A DNA stretch of 64,000 bases from positions 3,100,001 to 3,164,000 of the forward strand of contig CP065001.1 in the NCBI GenBank assembly GCA_016700155.1, read 5' to 3'. A program made the position numbers and the translations under genes. Shown here in pieces: positions 26,837 to 35,036 of the stretch; the first letter of the stretch is position 1, and every line of letters starts with the position of its first letter. The DNA comes from Ignavibacteriales bacterium. Lineage in GTDB: Bacteria; Bacteroidota; Ignavibacteria; Ignavibacteriales; Ignavibacteriaceae. Under the pieces are notes generated by a model, which saw nothing but the letters and a program-made list of their open reading frames with translations, made no database searches and was not told the DNA's origin.

Positions 26837-27919
26837 CTAAAACCTATTCATCACCTCAACAACCTTTTCAACTTCTTCTTTAGTGGTTCCGAATGATACC
26901 GGTAAACTCAACGTTGTTTTATGTATCTCTTCAGAGATTGGATAGTTCCCGTCCACTATTCCTCTCATTGCAATTTGTTTGTGAGGCGGAACAGGATAAT
27001 GGATGTCGGTTTTAATTTCATTCTTTAGTAAGTATTCCTTCAACTCATCTCGCTTGGGATGACGGATGTTATAGATGTGATAAACATCAAAATATTTTTC
27101 ATCTACAACTGGTTTTATAAAATCATCTTTCAGAATATTATGATACACTTCCGCAAGATTTCTTTTGTGAGTATTTATCTCATTCAACCTTTTCAGCTTG
27201 ATCGATAAAAATCCTGCCTGAACTTCATCGAGCCTGGAATTGTAACCAACGAGTTCATTATAATACTTTATATCACTGCCGTAATTTCTGAGTCGTTTAA
27301 TAGTCTTTGCAAGCTGATCATCATTGGTTAAGACAGCGCCTGCGTCACCAAGTGCGCCAAGATTTTTTGTGGGATAAAAACTGAACGCTCCAAATTCGCC
27401 GAAAGTGCCCGTGAGTTTTCCATCAAACAATGCACCGTGCGACTGGGCACAGTCTTCAATCAGCTTCAGGTTATACTTTTTGCAGATAGAATTTATCTTA
27501 TCCATCTCACAGCTTTTGCCATAAAGATGGACGATCATTACCGCTTTTGTTTTAGGGGTGATCTTTTCTTCAATTCTTTCCGGATCAATATTGTAAGTGC
27601 TGATATCCGGCTCGACAAGAACAGGCTTCATTCCTGCATGAAGTATTGCAAGAATAGTCGCGATATATGTATTTGATGGAACAATTACTTCACTTCCCTT
27701 TTCAATATCAAAAACAACAAGCGAAAGTATCAAAGCATCAAGTCCCGATGCCAGACCAATACAATGTTTTGCGTTATGATATGCTGCGAATTCTTTTTCA
27801 AACCGTTCAACATTTTTTCCGAGAATGAACCAGCCGCTGTTTAAAGTATCGGCAAATTTTAATTTGAATTCTTCGATAAACGGTTTGTTAGCTTTAAAAA
27901 GATTTTCGTATTCGATCAC
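26837..27919 (-). CDS. fdtB: DegT/DnrJ/EryC1 sugar aminotransferase (FdtB-like)
   Basis: 360 residues, PLP-dependent. HCIGLASGLDALILSL binds the cofactor, and the internal aldimine lysine is in SFYPTKNLGALGDAGA near residue 183. EDCAQSHGA is a further family signature. In the Fdt pathway the enzyme aminates a dTDP-3-keto-6-deoxyhexose to dTDP-3-amino-3,6-dideoxyhexose (established for Aneurinibacillus FdtB). It starts with GTG overlapping the stop of the fdtA-like gene (GTGA), which supports that assignment over other DegT members. The REP element lies behind its 3' end. Confidence 0.82.
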   Translation of the reverse strand: MIEYENLFKANKPFIEEFKLKFADTLNSGWFILGKNVERFEKEFAAYHNAKHCIGLASGLDALILSLVVFDIEKGSEVIVPSNTYIATILAILHAGMKPVLVEPDISTYNIDPERIEEKITPKTKAVMIVHLYGKSCEMDKINSICKKYNLKLIEDCAQSHGALFDGKLTGTFGEFGAFSFYPTKNLGALGDAGAVLTNDDQLAKTIKRLRNYGSDIKYYNELVGYNSRLDEVQAGFLSIKLKRLNEINTHKRNLAEVYHNILKDDFIKPVVDEKYFDVYHIYNIRHPKRDELKEYLLKNEIKTDIHYPVPPHKQIAMRGIVDGNYPISEEIHKTTLSLPVSFGTTKEEVEKVVEVMNRF

Positions 27920-28281
27920 TTATAATCCTCATAGATATAATCTTCAGGATCAAATTTTGTATTTGCAAAAACAAGCAGCACGGCGTCTTCGGAAAAGTTA
28001 TGCATTGTATGCCAGTCGTAAGTTTCAAGGATTAAACATTTACTCGGATGGTCCAACAAAAAATCTTCATGTCTTTTGCCGTCATTATTAGATACCACGC
28101 AGCTTCCGTGAATACATATCGCAGCCTGCGTTGTTGTTTTATGCCTGTGTCCGCCGCGTACTGAATCATCAACTCCGTAAATGTAAAATATTCGTTTTAT
28201 ATCAAACGGGATCTGACTTTCAATTACAGTCAGATTGCCTCTTTGTTCAGAAAAAGTTTTAAGATTAATAATATGCGCCAT
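27916..28281 (-). CDS. fdtA: FdtA/WxcM-like sugar 3,4-ketoisomerase
   Basis: 121 residues, a cupin of the FdtA/QdtA type. Visible features are RGNLTVIESQIPFDIKRIFY, RGGHRHKTTTQAAICIHGSC with the conserved histidines, and the C-terminal YDWHTMHNFSEDAVLLVFAN. It isomerises dTDP-4-keto-6-deoxyglucose to the 3-keto sugar. Its ATG overlaps the stop of the upstream glycosyltransferase (TGATG) and its stop overlaps the aminotransferase start. FdtA and QdtA differ in C4 stereochemistry, so the final sugar may be Fuc3N or Qui3N. Confidence 0.85.
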   Translation of the reverse strand: MAHIINLKTFSEQRGNLTVIESQIPFDIKRIFYIYGVDDSVRGGHRHKTTTQAAICIHGSCVVSNNDGKRHEDFLLDHPSKCLILETYDWHTMHNFSEDAVLLVFANTKFDPEDYIYEDYK

Positions 28282-29264
28282 CAGGTACCTGCAAAAGTTT
28301 TTTTGTCAAATATATTATATGTGCCGCGAAGTTTCCTGTAAATATATAGCAAAGGAGTTTTCCAATTCAATGGTTTTGCTGAAGGTCCATTTGAATCAAA
28401 ACTGTTATCGATCACTTCTATTTCTTTTTTTATTTCATCGAGCAGTTTTACATATGGTTTGTAAAATGTGTCGAGCACTTTTTCAGTCAGGATTCTTCTG
28501 CCCAATTCAAGTGAACCATCCTTATAAAATCTTAAATAATGAAAATGATAAAAGATAACATCAAATTGTTTTCCATCATTTTGAATTCCGGTTATGCGCT
28601 CGCCATTTCTCCTGAAATCATATTGCTGAACATTCCAGGCAGCTATACCTCCGCCGTTATGCTGAAGAACATGCACACCTTCAAAACGAGTTGTCCAGTC
28701 ATCAAGATAAAGCTGATCGCCAAACTTGCCATCTTCAAAACGGTTGTAGCACCACTCGATGCACCTGTCACGCCACCACCTTAACGCCTTCAAACCTCTT
28801 TCGTCTTTTTTGAACGTTACAAACTGAACACAATACTTTCCTGCTTTCAGTTCCTTGTTGTACTGTGGTGAATATCGATGCTCAGTTATAAGAATTGATC
28901 TGTCTCCCATCTCATCAAAAATCATTTTTGGCGAAGAGTAAAAATAAATATCTGCGTCAATGTATGTACAGTTATCAACGTCAAAGTTTTCAAGCACATA
29001 AAGTATAGTTGACGAAGTGCTTGTCCAGCAGTACTCCGCAATGGTTCTTGTCGGCTTAACTTTTAAGAGTTCCGGATCTTCAAATTGTTTGAGTGTAATT
29101 ATCGTTGCCTTAGGAAGATTCATTTTCTGAAGAACAGAATAACTCTTATCATCAAATGCAAAAATGTATAAATGAAAATCATCACAATGTTTTTCGAGGG
29201 AACGATAACAGGCAATTCCTCTTGATAAATAATTTGAATCGAACAATGTGCAGAAGTTGTACAT
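28281..29264 (-). CDS. Glycosyltransferase, GT8-like
   Basis: 327 residues. The N-terminus YNFCTLFDSNYLSRGIACYRSL resembles GT-A transferases that act on a nucleotide sugar, and CTYIDADIYFY near residue 98 is a DxD metal-binding motif. KFGDQLYLDDW and QHNGGGIAAWNVQQY are further conserved-looking patches, the first like the GDQ motif of GT8-type enzymes. It sits between a methyltransferase (2-bp gap) and fdtA (1-bp overlap), so it may transfer the 3-amino-dideoxy sugar made by the next two genes. Acceptor unknown. Confidence 0.7.
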   Translation of the reverse strand: MYNFCTLFDSNYLSRGIACYRSLEKHCDDFHLYIFAFDDKSYSVLQKMNLPKATIITLKQFEDPELLKVKPTRTIAEYCWTSTSSTILYVLENFDVDNCTYIDADIYFYSSPKMIFDEMGDRSILITEHRYSPQYNKELKAGKYCVQFVTFKKDERGLKALRWWRDRCIEWCYNRFEDGKFGDQLYLDDWTTRFEGVHVLQHNGGGIAAWNVQQYDFRRNGERITGIQNDGKQFDVIFYHFHYLRFYKDGSLELGRRILTEKVLDTFYKPYVKLLDEIKKEIEVIDNSFDSNGPSAKPLNWKTPLLYIYRKLRGTYNIFDKKTFAGT

Positions 29265-29266
29265 AA

Positions 29267-29983
29267 TTATTTTTTCTCAGCAAGAACAATGTTGTCTAAA
29301 TAAAGATCATCGTTTTTCGGTAATAATTTTGAAAGTAAAATGCTTAACATTGTTACCGGAGCCATAACAAAGACAAGAGTAAGGTTTTTCAAAAATAAAT
29401 TTCTTCTCGTGATCTTATAAACATAAGCGTTAAACAACTGACCGAGCACCCTGTAATCATTTACACTTTTTCTATGTTCAATGATTTTAAATCCATGTTT
29501 TTCAAGCAATGCAGCTAACCCGAATGAAGAATAACGCGCATAATCATAAGGCTGTTCGTGTTCATCCCAAACGAAAGGAACAGTGAGTAAAAGCTTACCG
29601 CCGTGCTTCAGGACACGATTTATCTCTGTAAGAAAATCATCCGGGGTAAAAACATGTTCAAGTACCTGGTTAGTAACGATTGAATCAAATTCATTTTCAG
29701 TAAAGGGAAAAATTTTTCCGTCATAATAAAAATCTGCCTGTTTCTTTTCTGAATCGATACCGGTGTCAAACTCCAGTCCGACGTACTGTGTATAACTAAA
29801 TAATTTTTTATAAGGTTTGGTTCCGCAGCCAACATCGAGAGTTTTGCCGGTTATATTTTTTCCAAGATCAGAAAGATGTTTATGCAGATCTCTACGGGCG
29901 ATATAAAAAGGGTTAAGAAAGATTCCCCAAAAACCGGGATTGAATTGATGCTTTAAAACTAAATTCTTTAGAACACTCATCAT
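29267..29983 (-). CDS. Class I SAM-dependent methyltransferase
   Basis: 238 residues. Motif I is TLDVGCGTKPYKKLF near residue 45; FDSIVTNQVLEHVFTPDDFL and LKHGGKLLLTVPFVWDEHE carry motifs IV and V. The C-terminal part (FLKNLTLVFVMAPVTMLSILLSKLL) is hydrophobic and may dip into the membrane, as in other methyltransferases of glycan clusters. The start overlaps the stop of the preceding methyltransferase gene by 4 bp. A methylation of a lipid-linked glycan is a reasonable guess. Confidence 0.78.
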   Translation of the reverse strand: MMSVLKNLVLKHQFNPGFWGIFLNPFYIARRDLHKHLSDLGKNITGKTLDVGCGTKPYKKLFSYTQYVGLEFDTGIDSEKKQADFYYDGKIFPFTENEFDSIVTNQVLEHVFTPDDFLTEINRVLKHGGKLLLTVPFVWDEHEQPYDYARYSSFGLAALLEKHGFKIIEHRKSVNDYRVLGQLFNAYVYKITRRNLFLKNLTLVFVMAPVTMLSILLSKLLPKNDDLYLDNIVLAEKK

Positions 29984-30531
29984 TTAGTTTTCCTCAAAAG
30001 GAAAACAGGAATCTGTTCAAACAGGTTTGGAAAACTTTTAATCAAAAAATTTTTAACAGGGTTACCGGGTTCTACAGATCGCTTTTCTAAAAACTCTAAT
30101 CCGCCAACGCACTCGACAAGCAATTCAAAATCTTTAATGGATAATTGATGAATATGTCCTGTATCAAACCACTGGTAACCGAACAAACCATTCTGTGGCA
30201 TTCTTCCGTTGAGCAGCAGATCAATCCTGTTTTTATAAAAGGCAAAATTCGGGAAAGAAATTATCTGATGCTTTGCAATTCGTTTCATTTCAGAAAGAAG
30301 AATCTCCGGGTACATCACCATTTGAATAGTGACGTTACAGATTGCATAATCAAAAGTATTATCGTTGAAAGGAAGAGGCTGATCAATCGAACCGGTCTGA
30401 ACATCGAGACCTGCAGCTTTACATACTTCAACACCGGAAGGAGAAAGTTCCAATCCTTTAGCGCTGACAGATTTTTCTTTAATAAGCCTGTGCAGTAATG
30501 CACCGTTGCCGCAACCAAGATCAATAACCAA
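29980..30531 (-). CDS. Class I SAM-dependent methyltransferase (MetW-like), start uncertain
   Basis: 183 residues from a TTG at 30529-30531, reading VIDLGCGNGALLHRL (motif I) at once. A methyltransferase fold needs residues before this strand, and the frame continues upstream with plausible coding sequence (RKYNYDLPFNENRTEYDIV) to a TAA at 30637-30639. In that stretch no ATG, GTG or TTG exists; a CTG at 30622-30624 is the only near-canonical choice and would add 31 residues. Downstream features are FDYAICNVTIQM and GYQWFDTGHIHQLS. It is the first gene of a tight block with the next methyltransferase (4-bp overlap). Confidence 0.7.
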   Translation of the reverse strand: MVIDLGCGNGALLHRLIKEKSVSAKGLELSPSGVEVCKAAGLDVQTGSIDQPLPFNDNTFDYAICNVTIQMVMYPEILLSEMKRIAKHQIISFPNFAFYKNRIDLLLNGRMPQNGLFGYQWFDTGHIHQLSIKDFELLVECVGGLEFLEKRSVEPGNPVKNFLIKSFPNLFEQIPVFLLRKTK

Positions 30532-30699
30532 AGAATTTGACTTAATAAATGAAATGACAATGTCGTACTCAGTACGGTTTTCATTGAACGGGAGATCGTA
30601 ATTATATTTTCTGTTATCCTGCAGAGTAAGTCCGTATTAGAATTTTTTATTAGCAAATATAATGAGAAATGAAGAATAACTTTAGAAAGTCTTTAAAAT

Positions 30700-30722
30700 A
30701 AAAAACCCCGCCGTTAGCGGGG
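30700..30722 (-). terminator. Rho-independent terminator of the lipoprotein gene
   Basis: CCCCGC at 30706-30711 pairs with GCGGGG at 30717-30722 (5-nt loop). On the minus strand it is followed by TTTTTTATTTT, and it lies 21 bp after the stop of the gene ending at 30744. Confidence 0.9.
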
Positions 30723-30743
30723 TGAGGAGAAAAAATTTGAATC

Positions 30744-32057
30744 TTAATTTATCTGTTTCCGCATAAAGCCAATTTTATACCAACTCGAATTTTGTCCGAT
30801 ACCAGAGTAATAAATTCTATATTCATTTTCTAATTTTATATAGTTCGGATAAGCTATATCATACAATGCCCAGTTGTTGGCAGTATTTTCTTCTGTAAAA
30901 AAAGGATTGTCTGCGGATTTTGTCCAGTTTTTTCCATCTGAGGAAGTTGCTGTGCCAAAGGCTGTGAGATTGCCATATCGATTCATATAAACCATTTTGA
31001 ACATGCCATTATCATGTATTACAGCTGGATAGTAAATACCAGTACCTTCCCAGTTTTGTGTTTTTTCCAGAATGGGATTATTGGAATACCTATTCCAAGT
31101 TATGCCATCCGTAGATGTAGCTAAACCAATTTTAGCTGTACCAGAGGAAATTCCATAATAGTATAAGTAATATGTTCCGTCAAGCTTTACAACTGAAGCC
31201 GGAGCAATTTGATATTCCCAGCCTCCGGATGCATATAAAATCGGATGAGGGTCTTTAGTCCAATTAATTCCATCTGTTGAAGTTGCTCTACCAATGTTCC
31301 ACTGACCATTCTGATTTGCCCAGCCAACATAATATATTGTATAGATACCATCATCAAAATAAACAGCACCCGGACCAACTGCTTCTTCATCCCAGGATCC
31401 TATGGTTGGAACTATAACTGGATTCATGTTGGATTTTACCCAGTTAATTCCATCCGTTGAGGTTGCGTAACAAATAGTCACGTAAGGTCCGCCGGATAAT
31501 CCGAGGTACCACATTTTATATTGTCCATCAATGTATAGAACTTTTGATTGTTGAATCCCTAAAGATTCCCAGCTTACATTGGATTTTGCTAAGACAGGAT
31601 TTTGAGGATAATCAATCCAACTATAACTGGTCGGCGTCCCCCATGTCACATAGATATAAACTCCGCCAGTTCCAACGCCTGTTGGATTCAAAACAAGGTT
31701 TACCTGAGTTAGTATACCCGCAAGCACTGTGACTTCTGCAGAGCCTGTGTACAAAATTTGTTCGATTGAATCCTTTGCATCAACTTTGAGCAGCCAATTT
31801 CCCGCAGCCACTTCATTAAATGTTAAATCCGCAGAAGTATCTGAAAGAATGTTCATTGTTGAAGTAAGTGTATCAAAGTTTTCTCGTGTCAAAGTCGCAG
31901 TAACAAACATAACCGATTCCGGTGCATTCTCCTGATCGATCTTTAACATAATCTTGCCAGAAGAATTATTTTGAGGAGGTTGTGTTATAATGTCTTGTTG
32001 ACAACTGATGAGATTGATTAAAAGAAGAGAGAGGAAGATCAAAGTATTTTTTTTCAT
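30744..32057 (-). CDS. Lipoprotein with glycosidase-like five-bladed propeller
   Basis: 437 residues from the ATG at 32055-32057, beginning with a lipoprotein signal (LLLINLISCQQ). An Ig-like or carbohydrate-binding-like domain (about 30-140) is followed by repeats around ATSTDGINW, seen five times with variations (TSTDGINWVKSN, TSTDGINWTKDP, TSTDGITWNRYS, TSSDGKNWTKSA). Such S-DG-W blades recur in GH32/43/68-type propeller proteins and in sialidase Asp boxes. Catalytic residues cannot be assigned by eye, so a non-enzymatic sugar-binding role is equally possible. It has its own terminator and separates two parts of the glycan cluster. Confidence 0.72.
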   Translation of the reverse strand: MKKNTLIFLSLLLINLISCQQDIITQPPQNNSSGKIMLKIDQENAPESVMFVTATLTRENFDTLTSTMNILSDTSADLTFNEVAAGNWLLKVDAKDSIEQILYTGSAEVTVLAGILTQVNLVLNPTGVGTGGVYIYVTWGTPTSYSWIDYPQNPVLAKSNVSWESLGIQQSKVLYIDGQYKMWYLGLSGGPYVTICYATSTDGINWVKSNMNPVIVPTIGSWDEEAVGPGAVYFDDGIYTIYYVGWANQNGQWNIGRATSTDGINWTKDPHPILYASGGWEYQIAPASVVKLDGTYYLYYYGISSGTAKIGLATSTDGITWNRYSNNPILEKTQNWEGTGIYYPAVIHDNGMFKMVYMNRYGNLTAFGTATSSDGKNWTKSADNPFFTEENTANNWALYDIAYPNYIKLENEYRIYYSGIGQNSSWYKIGFMRKQIN

Positions 32058-32150
32058 AAAGATGCCCATCCTTATTATTATGGGGATAAATTTAAAGAGA
32101 AAGCTGAAAATACTCAAGCAATAATTGCTAAGTGTGTAAGAAGGTTTGAC

Positions 32151-33038
32151 TTAAATTCCCAACCTCTTTTTTAAGCCGGAAACACGGGATTTAAATTTTA
32201 TTGATCTAAAATATTCGGAAATAATTTGTTCATTCAACTTGTTTACCTCCAACGGTATTTTTTTCAAATTGACTTTACCTTCTGAAATGAAAGTGTCATA
32301 AACATTTGTTGAACCAAGATGGGTGCCTAACCCGTCTGTCCCTATATTTTTCACTAAAGATTTTCCCGGATATAAAGTCAGTTTGTTTTTAATAAATGCA
32401 GAGGCATGCCATCTGATAGCCCAGGAATCAATCTTTCCTTCTCTTTGATTTTTAAGCATCCGGTAATTTTTAACAGAACCTCCTAAGTCAAATTCCTTTT
32501 GAAGTTTAGATTTATCAATCTGTTCAATCAAGAAATTGGAGTCTTCTTCGAAAAAATCCCAGCCTCTTTTCCAGGTAGCCCATCCCCAACAGTCAGCACC
32601 TCTCAAAAAAAAGGTTTCAGGTAATTGTTTTTTGACCGGGTAAATATAACCGTGAATGCTGATAACATTCTCTTCCCGTTCATAAATATCTAAAGCTTCA
32701 TTCATAAAGTTCAGGAAATAAGGAGAAACAATCATATCATCTTCTAACACAATGATTCTTCCAAATTTTTTAACTGTATTAGTCACACCATAAATTATAG
32801 ACTTTGCCAGTCCTTTATTAATATCGCTTTGTTCGGATTTTACTGATTTAAATCCTTGAATTTCTTTAATAATCTCTCTGACTTTTTGAACTGATTTCTC
32901 ATCAGTAATATCTTTTGCTCCATCAGAAAAAATTATCAGATCGCTTTTTAACGCTAAGTCATTTATGATAAGTGAATCAATTGTTCTTTTGAAATGATCG
33001 GGACGATTATAAACGAATAATGCAATCGGTGAGTACAT
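32151..33038 (-). CDS. Glycosyltransferase family 2/GNT-I-like
   Basis: 295 residues. SPIALFVYNRPDHFKRTIDSL at the N-terminus and IIVLEDDMIVSPYFLNFMNEAL near residue 95 give the GT-A fold with an EDD metal motif. DCWGWATWKRGWDFF is a conserved patch of this family of sugar transferases. The ATG overlaps the stop of the upstream gene (TAATG), so they are coupled. Acceptor and donor unknown; context is surface polysaccharide or glycoprotein assembly. Confidence 0.78.
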   Translation of the reverse strand: MYSPIALFVYNRPDHFKRTIDSLIINDLALKSDLIIFSDGAKDITDEKSVQKVREIIKEIQGFKSVKSEQSDINKGLAKSIIYGVTNTVKKFGRIIVLEDDMIVSPYFLNFMNEALDIYEREENVISIHGYIYPVKKQLPETFFLRGADCWGWATWKRGWDFFEEDSNFLIEQIDKSKLQKEFDLGGSVKNYRMLKNQREGKIDSWAIRWHASAFIKNKLTLYPGKSLVKNIGTDGLGTHLGSTNVYDTFISEGKVNLKKIPLEVNKLNEQIISEYFRSIKFKSRVSGLKKRLGI

Positions 33039-33700
33039 TATATATTTAGGCAGTTATTATTTTTGTAAAAAACAGTTGTACATTTTTTGTATAAGTAACC
33101 TGGTGATATACCCCAAAAATCTAACTTCCTAAAACCCTGACGCAATAATAGATCAATACCTGTGAAATACTCCTTTCGTTCACTATCATCGAGGATAATG
33201 ATTCCATCATTCTCTAAAGCACTTATACTTGTTTCCAGACACTCAACTCTAAAAATTGCATCAACTAATACGATATTAAATTTAATTCCGGCATTTAGTA
33301 CAGAACTGATGTATTCTTTTTTATTTGATTCAGATTGGAAGAGAATAGATGTATTTGCAGGAACCATTTTACTGATCTTTTCATGCCAGGAATTGCTGTG
33401 CTCTACTGCTATAACTTTACTAACATTTTTTGCAAAATAAAGTGTTGAATTTCCAGCACCATATTCAAATACACTTATTTGATTATTGAGTCTTGGTGTC
33501 AAGAAGTCAATAAAAGAATATGTGAGCCATGGTAGTGGATTACCTTCACCATCAATTGGCTTTCCAGATTCGAATGCATTAAACCAACCTGAATCCTTTA
33601 AAAAGCCTGAATACTTCTGTGAGAGTAGTGCACTCATAGTTTTTGGCTTTGTAAATAACTCAGCCAAAATTTTTATTTTATCTGTAACACTAACCGGCAT
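33038..33700 (-). CDS. SAM-dependent methyltransferase-like protein
   Basis: 220 residues. ISVFEYGAGNSTLYFAKN near residue 75 looks like motif I, and VIAVEHSNSWHEKI holds the acidic residue after strand 2. KFNIVLVDAIFRVECLETSI and DGIIILDDSERKEY resemble the FkbM-type or related methyltransferases. The start overlaps the end of the flippase gene by 11 bp. The fold call is reasonable; the reaction is not known. Confidence 0.65.
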   Translation of the reverse strand: MPVSVTDKIKILAELFTKPKTMSALLSQKYSGFLKDSGWFNAFESGKPIDGEGNPLPWLTYSFIDFLTPRLNNQISVFEYGAGNSTLYFAKNVSKVIAVEHSNSWHEKISKMVPANTSILFQSESNKKEYISSVLNAGIKFNIVLVDAIFRVECLETSISALENDGIIILDDSERKEYFTGIDLLLRQGFRKLDFWGISPGYLYKKCTTVFYKNNNCLNI

Positions 33701-34946
33701 TTCTTCTTAAAAGTTTGATGATGTTTACAAAAAAAATTGATTTTATCATCATATACAATTGTTCTCGTGTACTAGCTGAAAATGCAATTGAGAAAGTTGC
33801 CATTGAGTACGAAACTAACGTTGCAATTGCAGAGCCCACAATTCCATAAACAGGTATGAGTACCAAATTCAGTATCACATTAACTACCATTCCAACAAAA
33901 GTTCTGTAAAATGAAAGCTTTGTCAGATTCTCATTTATCAGGTACTGGCTGCTCGCTATGCCTAAAAATACCGCAACACCTGCCCAGATGTAAATTGTTA
34001 AAACATCAGCAGCAGGTAGAAATTTTTCACCGTATAATATTGAAATAATAAATGTCGAAAGAAATGTTACCGGCAATGCTATTCCAATTGAAATCGCAGC
34101 CAGCATATCATATAACTTCTGCAATCGGTTAATATAAAGTTCGTGACTCATCTGCTTTGCATTAACTATGGCAGGAAATAACGATGTGCAAATCGCCATC
34201 GGGATAAAATACCATGCCTCCGATAGTTTTACGGCCGCAGCATAAAATCCTGTTTGCTTATCATCAAGCATGTTTCTAATCATAACCTGGTCAATTTTCA
34301 TGTACACAGAAATAACTATCCCGGATAATATCAACGGCCAGGCATCCTTTAATAAGAGTTGTGCTGTGTCTTTTTTGAAATACCATTTTGTGATGTTAAG
34401 GTTATTCTTTTTATAAACTATAAAATAACCAGCCGACATAAACAAACTTTCAGAAGCATGAACAATCGCAAAATATAAGAGCGGTGACTCATTCAGTATT
34501 AGAACAACTTTCAATACCGCTGCAATTAACATTGACGATGACTGAACATACACATTAAACTTTGATTCGACTTTTGACTGGAAGTAGTATTCAACTACAT
34601 TTAGGCATTGAAAAATATTTGTCGCAGCTATAACCAGAATAAGTATCGTTGTTAGTGAATCTTCTCCCTTTGCAAATATTGTAACCGCAAGCAGAATGAT
34701 TGATGCAACTCCGCCCCAAATCCTCAAGTTAAAAACCGAGCCGAGTATTTCGTCTCTTCTGTCAGGAGCTTTTACAAGTTCTCTAACCACTATGCTGTCA
34801 AGACCCAAAGTGGAGAGTGTTGCGAATAACCCGACAAAGCTTAACGCATAACTGAATAACCCGAATTGATCAGGTCCAAGATATCTTACTACGTAAACAC
34901 TGACAAAAAAACCAACAAGCATCCTGATGATTCTTTCACCGAACAT
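33690..34946 (-). CDS. Polysaccharide flippase (Wzx/MATE-like), start uncertain
   Basis: 418 residues from the ATG at 34944-34946, with about 12 hydrophobic segments over the whole length and the N-terminal pattern MLVGFFVSVYVVRYLGPDQFG of oligosaccharide flippases. The reading frame continues upstream with family-like residues (SEAFKKYFANTSW) to the stop of the YfhO gene at 35037-35039, without any ATG, GTG or TTG. ATT, ATA or ACG would be required for a longer form. It should move lipid-linked oligosaccharides across the inner membrane. Confidence 0.85.
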   Translation of the reverse strand: MFGERIIRMLVGFFVSVYVVRYLGPDQFGLFSYALSFVGLFATLSTLGLDSIVVRELVKAPDRRDEILGSVFNLRIWGGVASIILLAVTIFAKGEDSLTTILILVIAATNIFQCLNVVEYYFQSKVESKFNVYVQSSSMLIAAVLKVVLILNESPLLYFAIVHASESLFMSAGYFIVYKKNNLNITKWYFKKDTAQLLLKDAWPLILSGIVISVYMKIDQVMIRNMLDDKQTGFYAAAVKLSEAWYFIPMAICTSLFPAIVNAKQMSHELYINRLQKLYDMLAAISIGIALPVTFLSTFIISILYGEKFLPAADVLTIYIWAGVAVFLGIASSQYLINENLTKLSFYRTFVGMVVNVILNLVLIPVYGIVGSAIATLVSYSMATFSIAFSASTREQLYMMIKSIFFVNIIKLLRRNAG

Positions 34947-35036
34947 CCAGGATGTGTTGGCGAAATATTTTTTGAATGCTTCCGAACCAAAATTAATTGA
35001 CGTATTTATTTTTCTTCTTCGTTCAACTATAATCTT

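Noticed and set aside
32070..32150. Short palindrome GCAATAATTGC between lipoprotein and GT genes
   Set aside because: An 11-bp AT-rich palindrome of this kind is expected by chance in this base composition and is not near a recognisable promoter.
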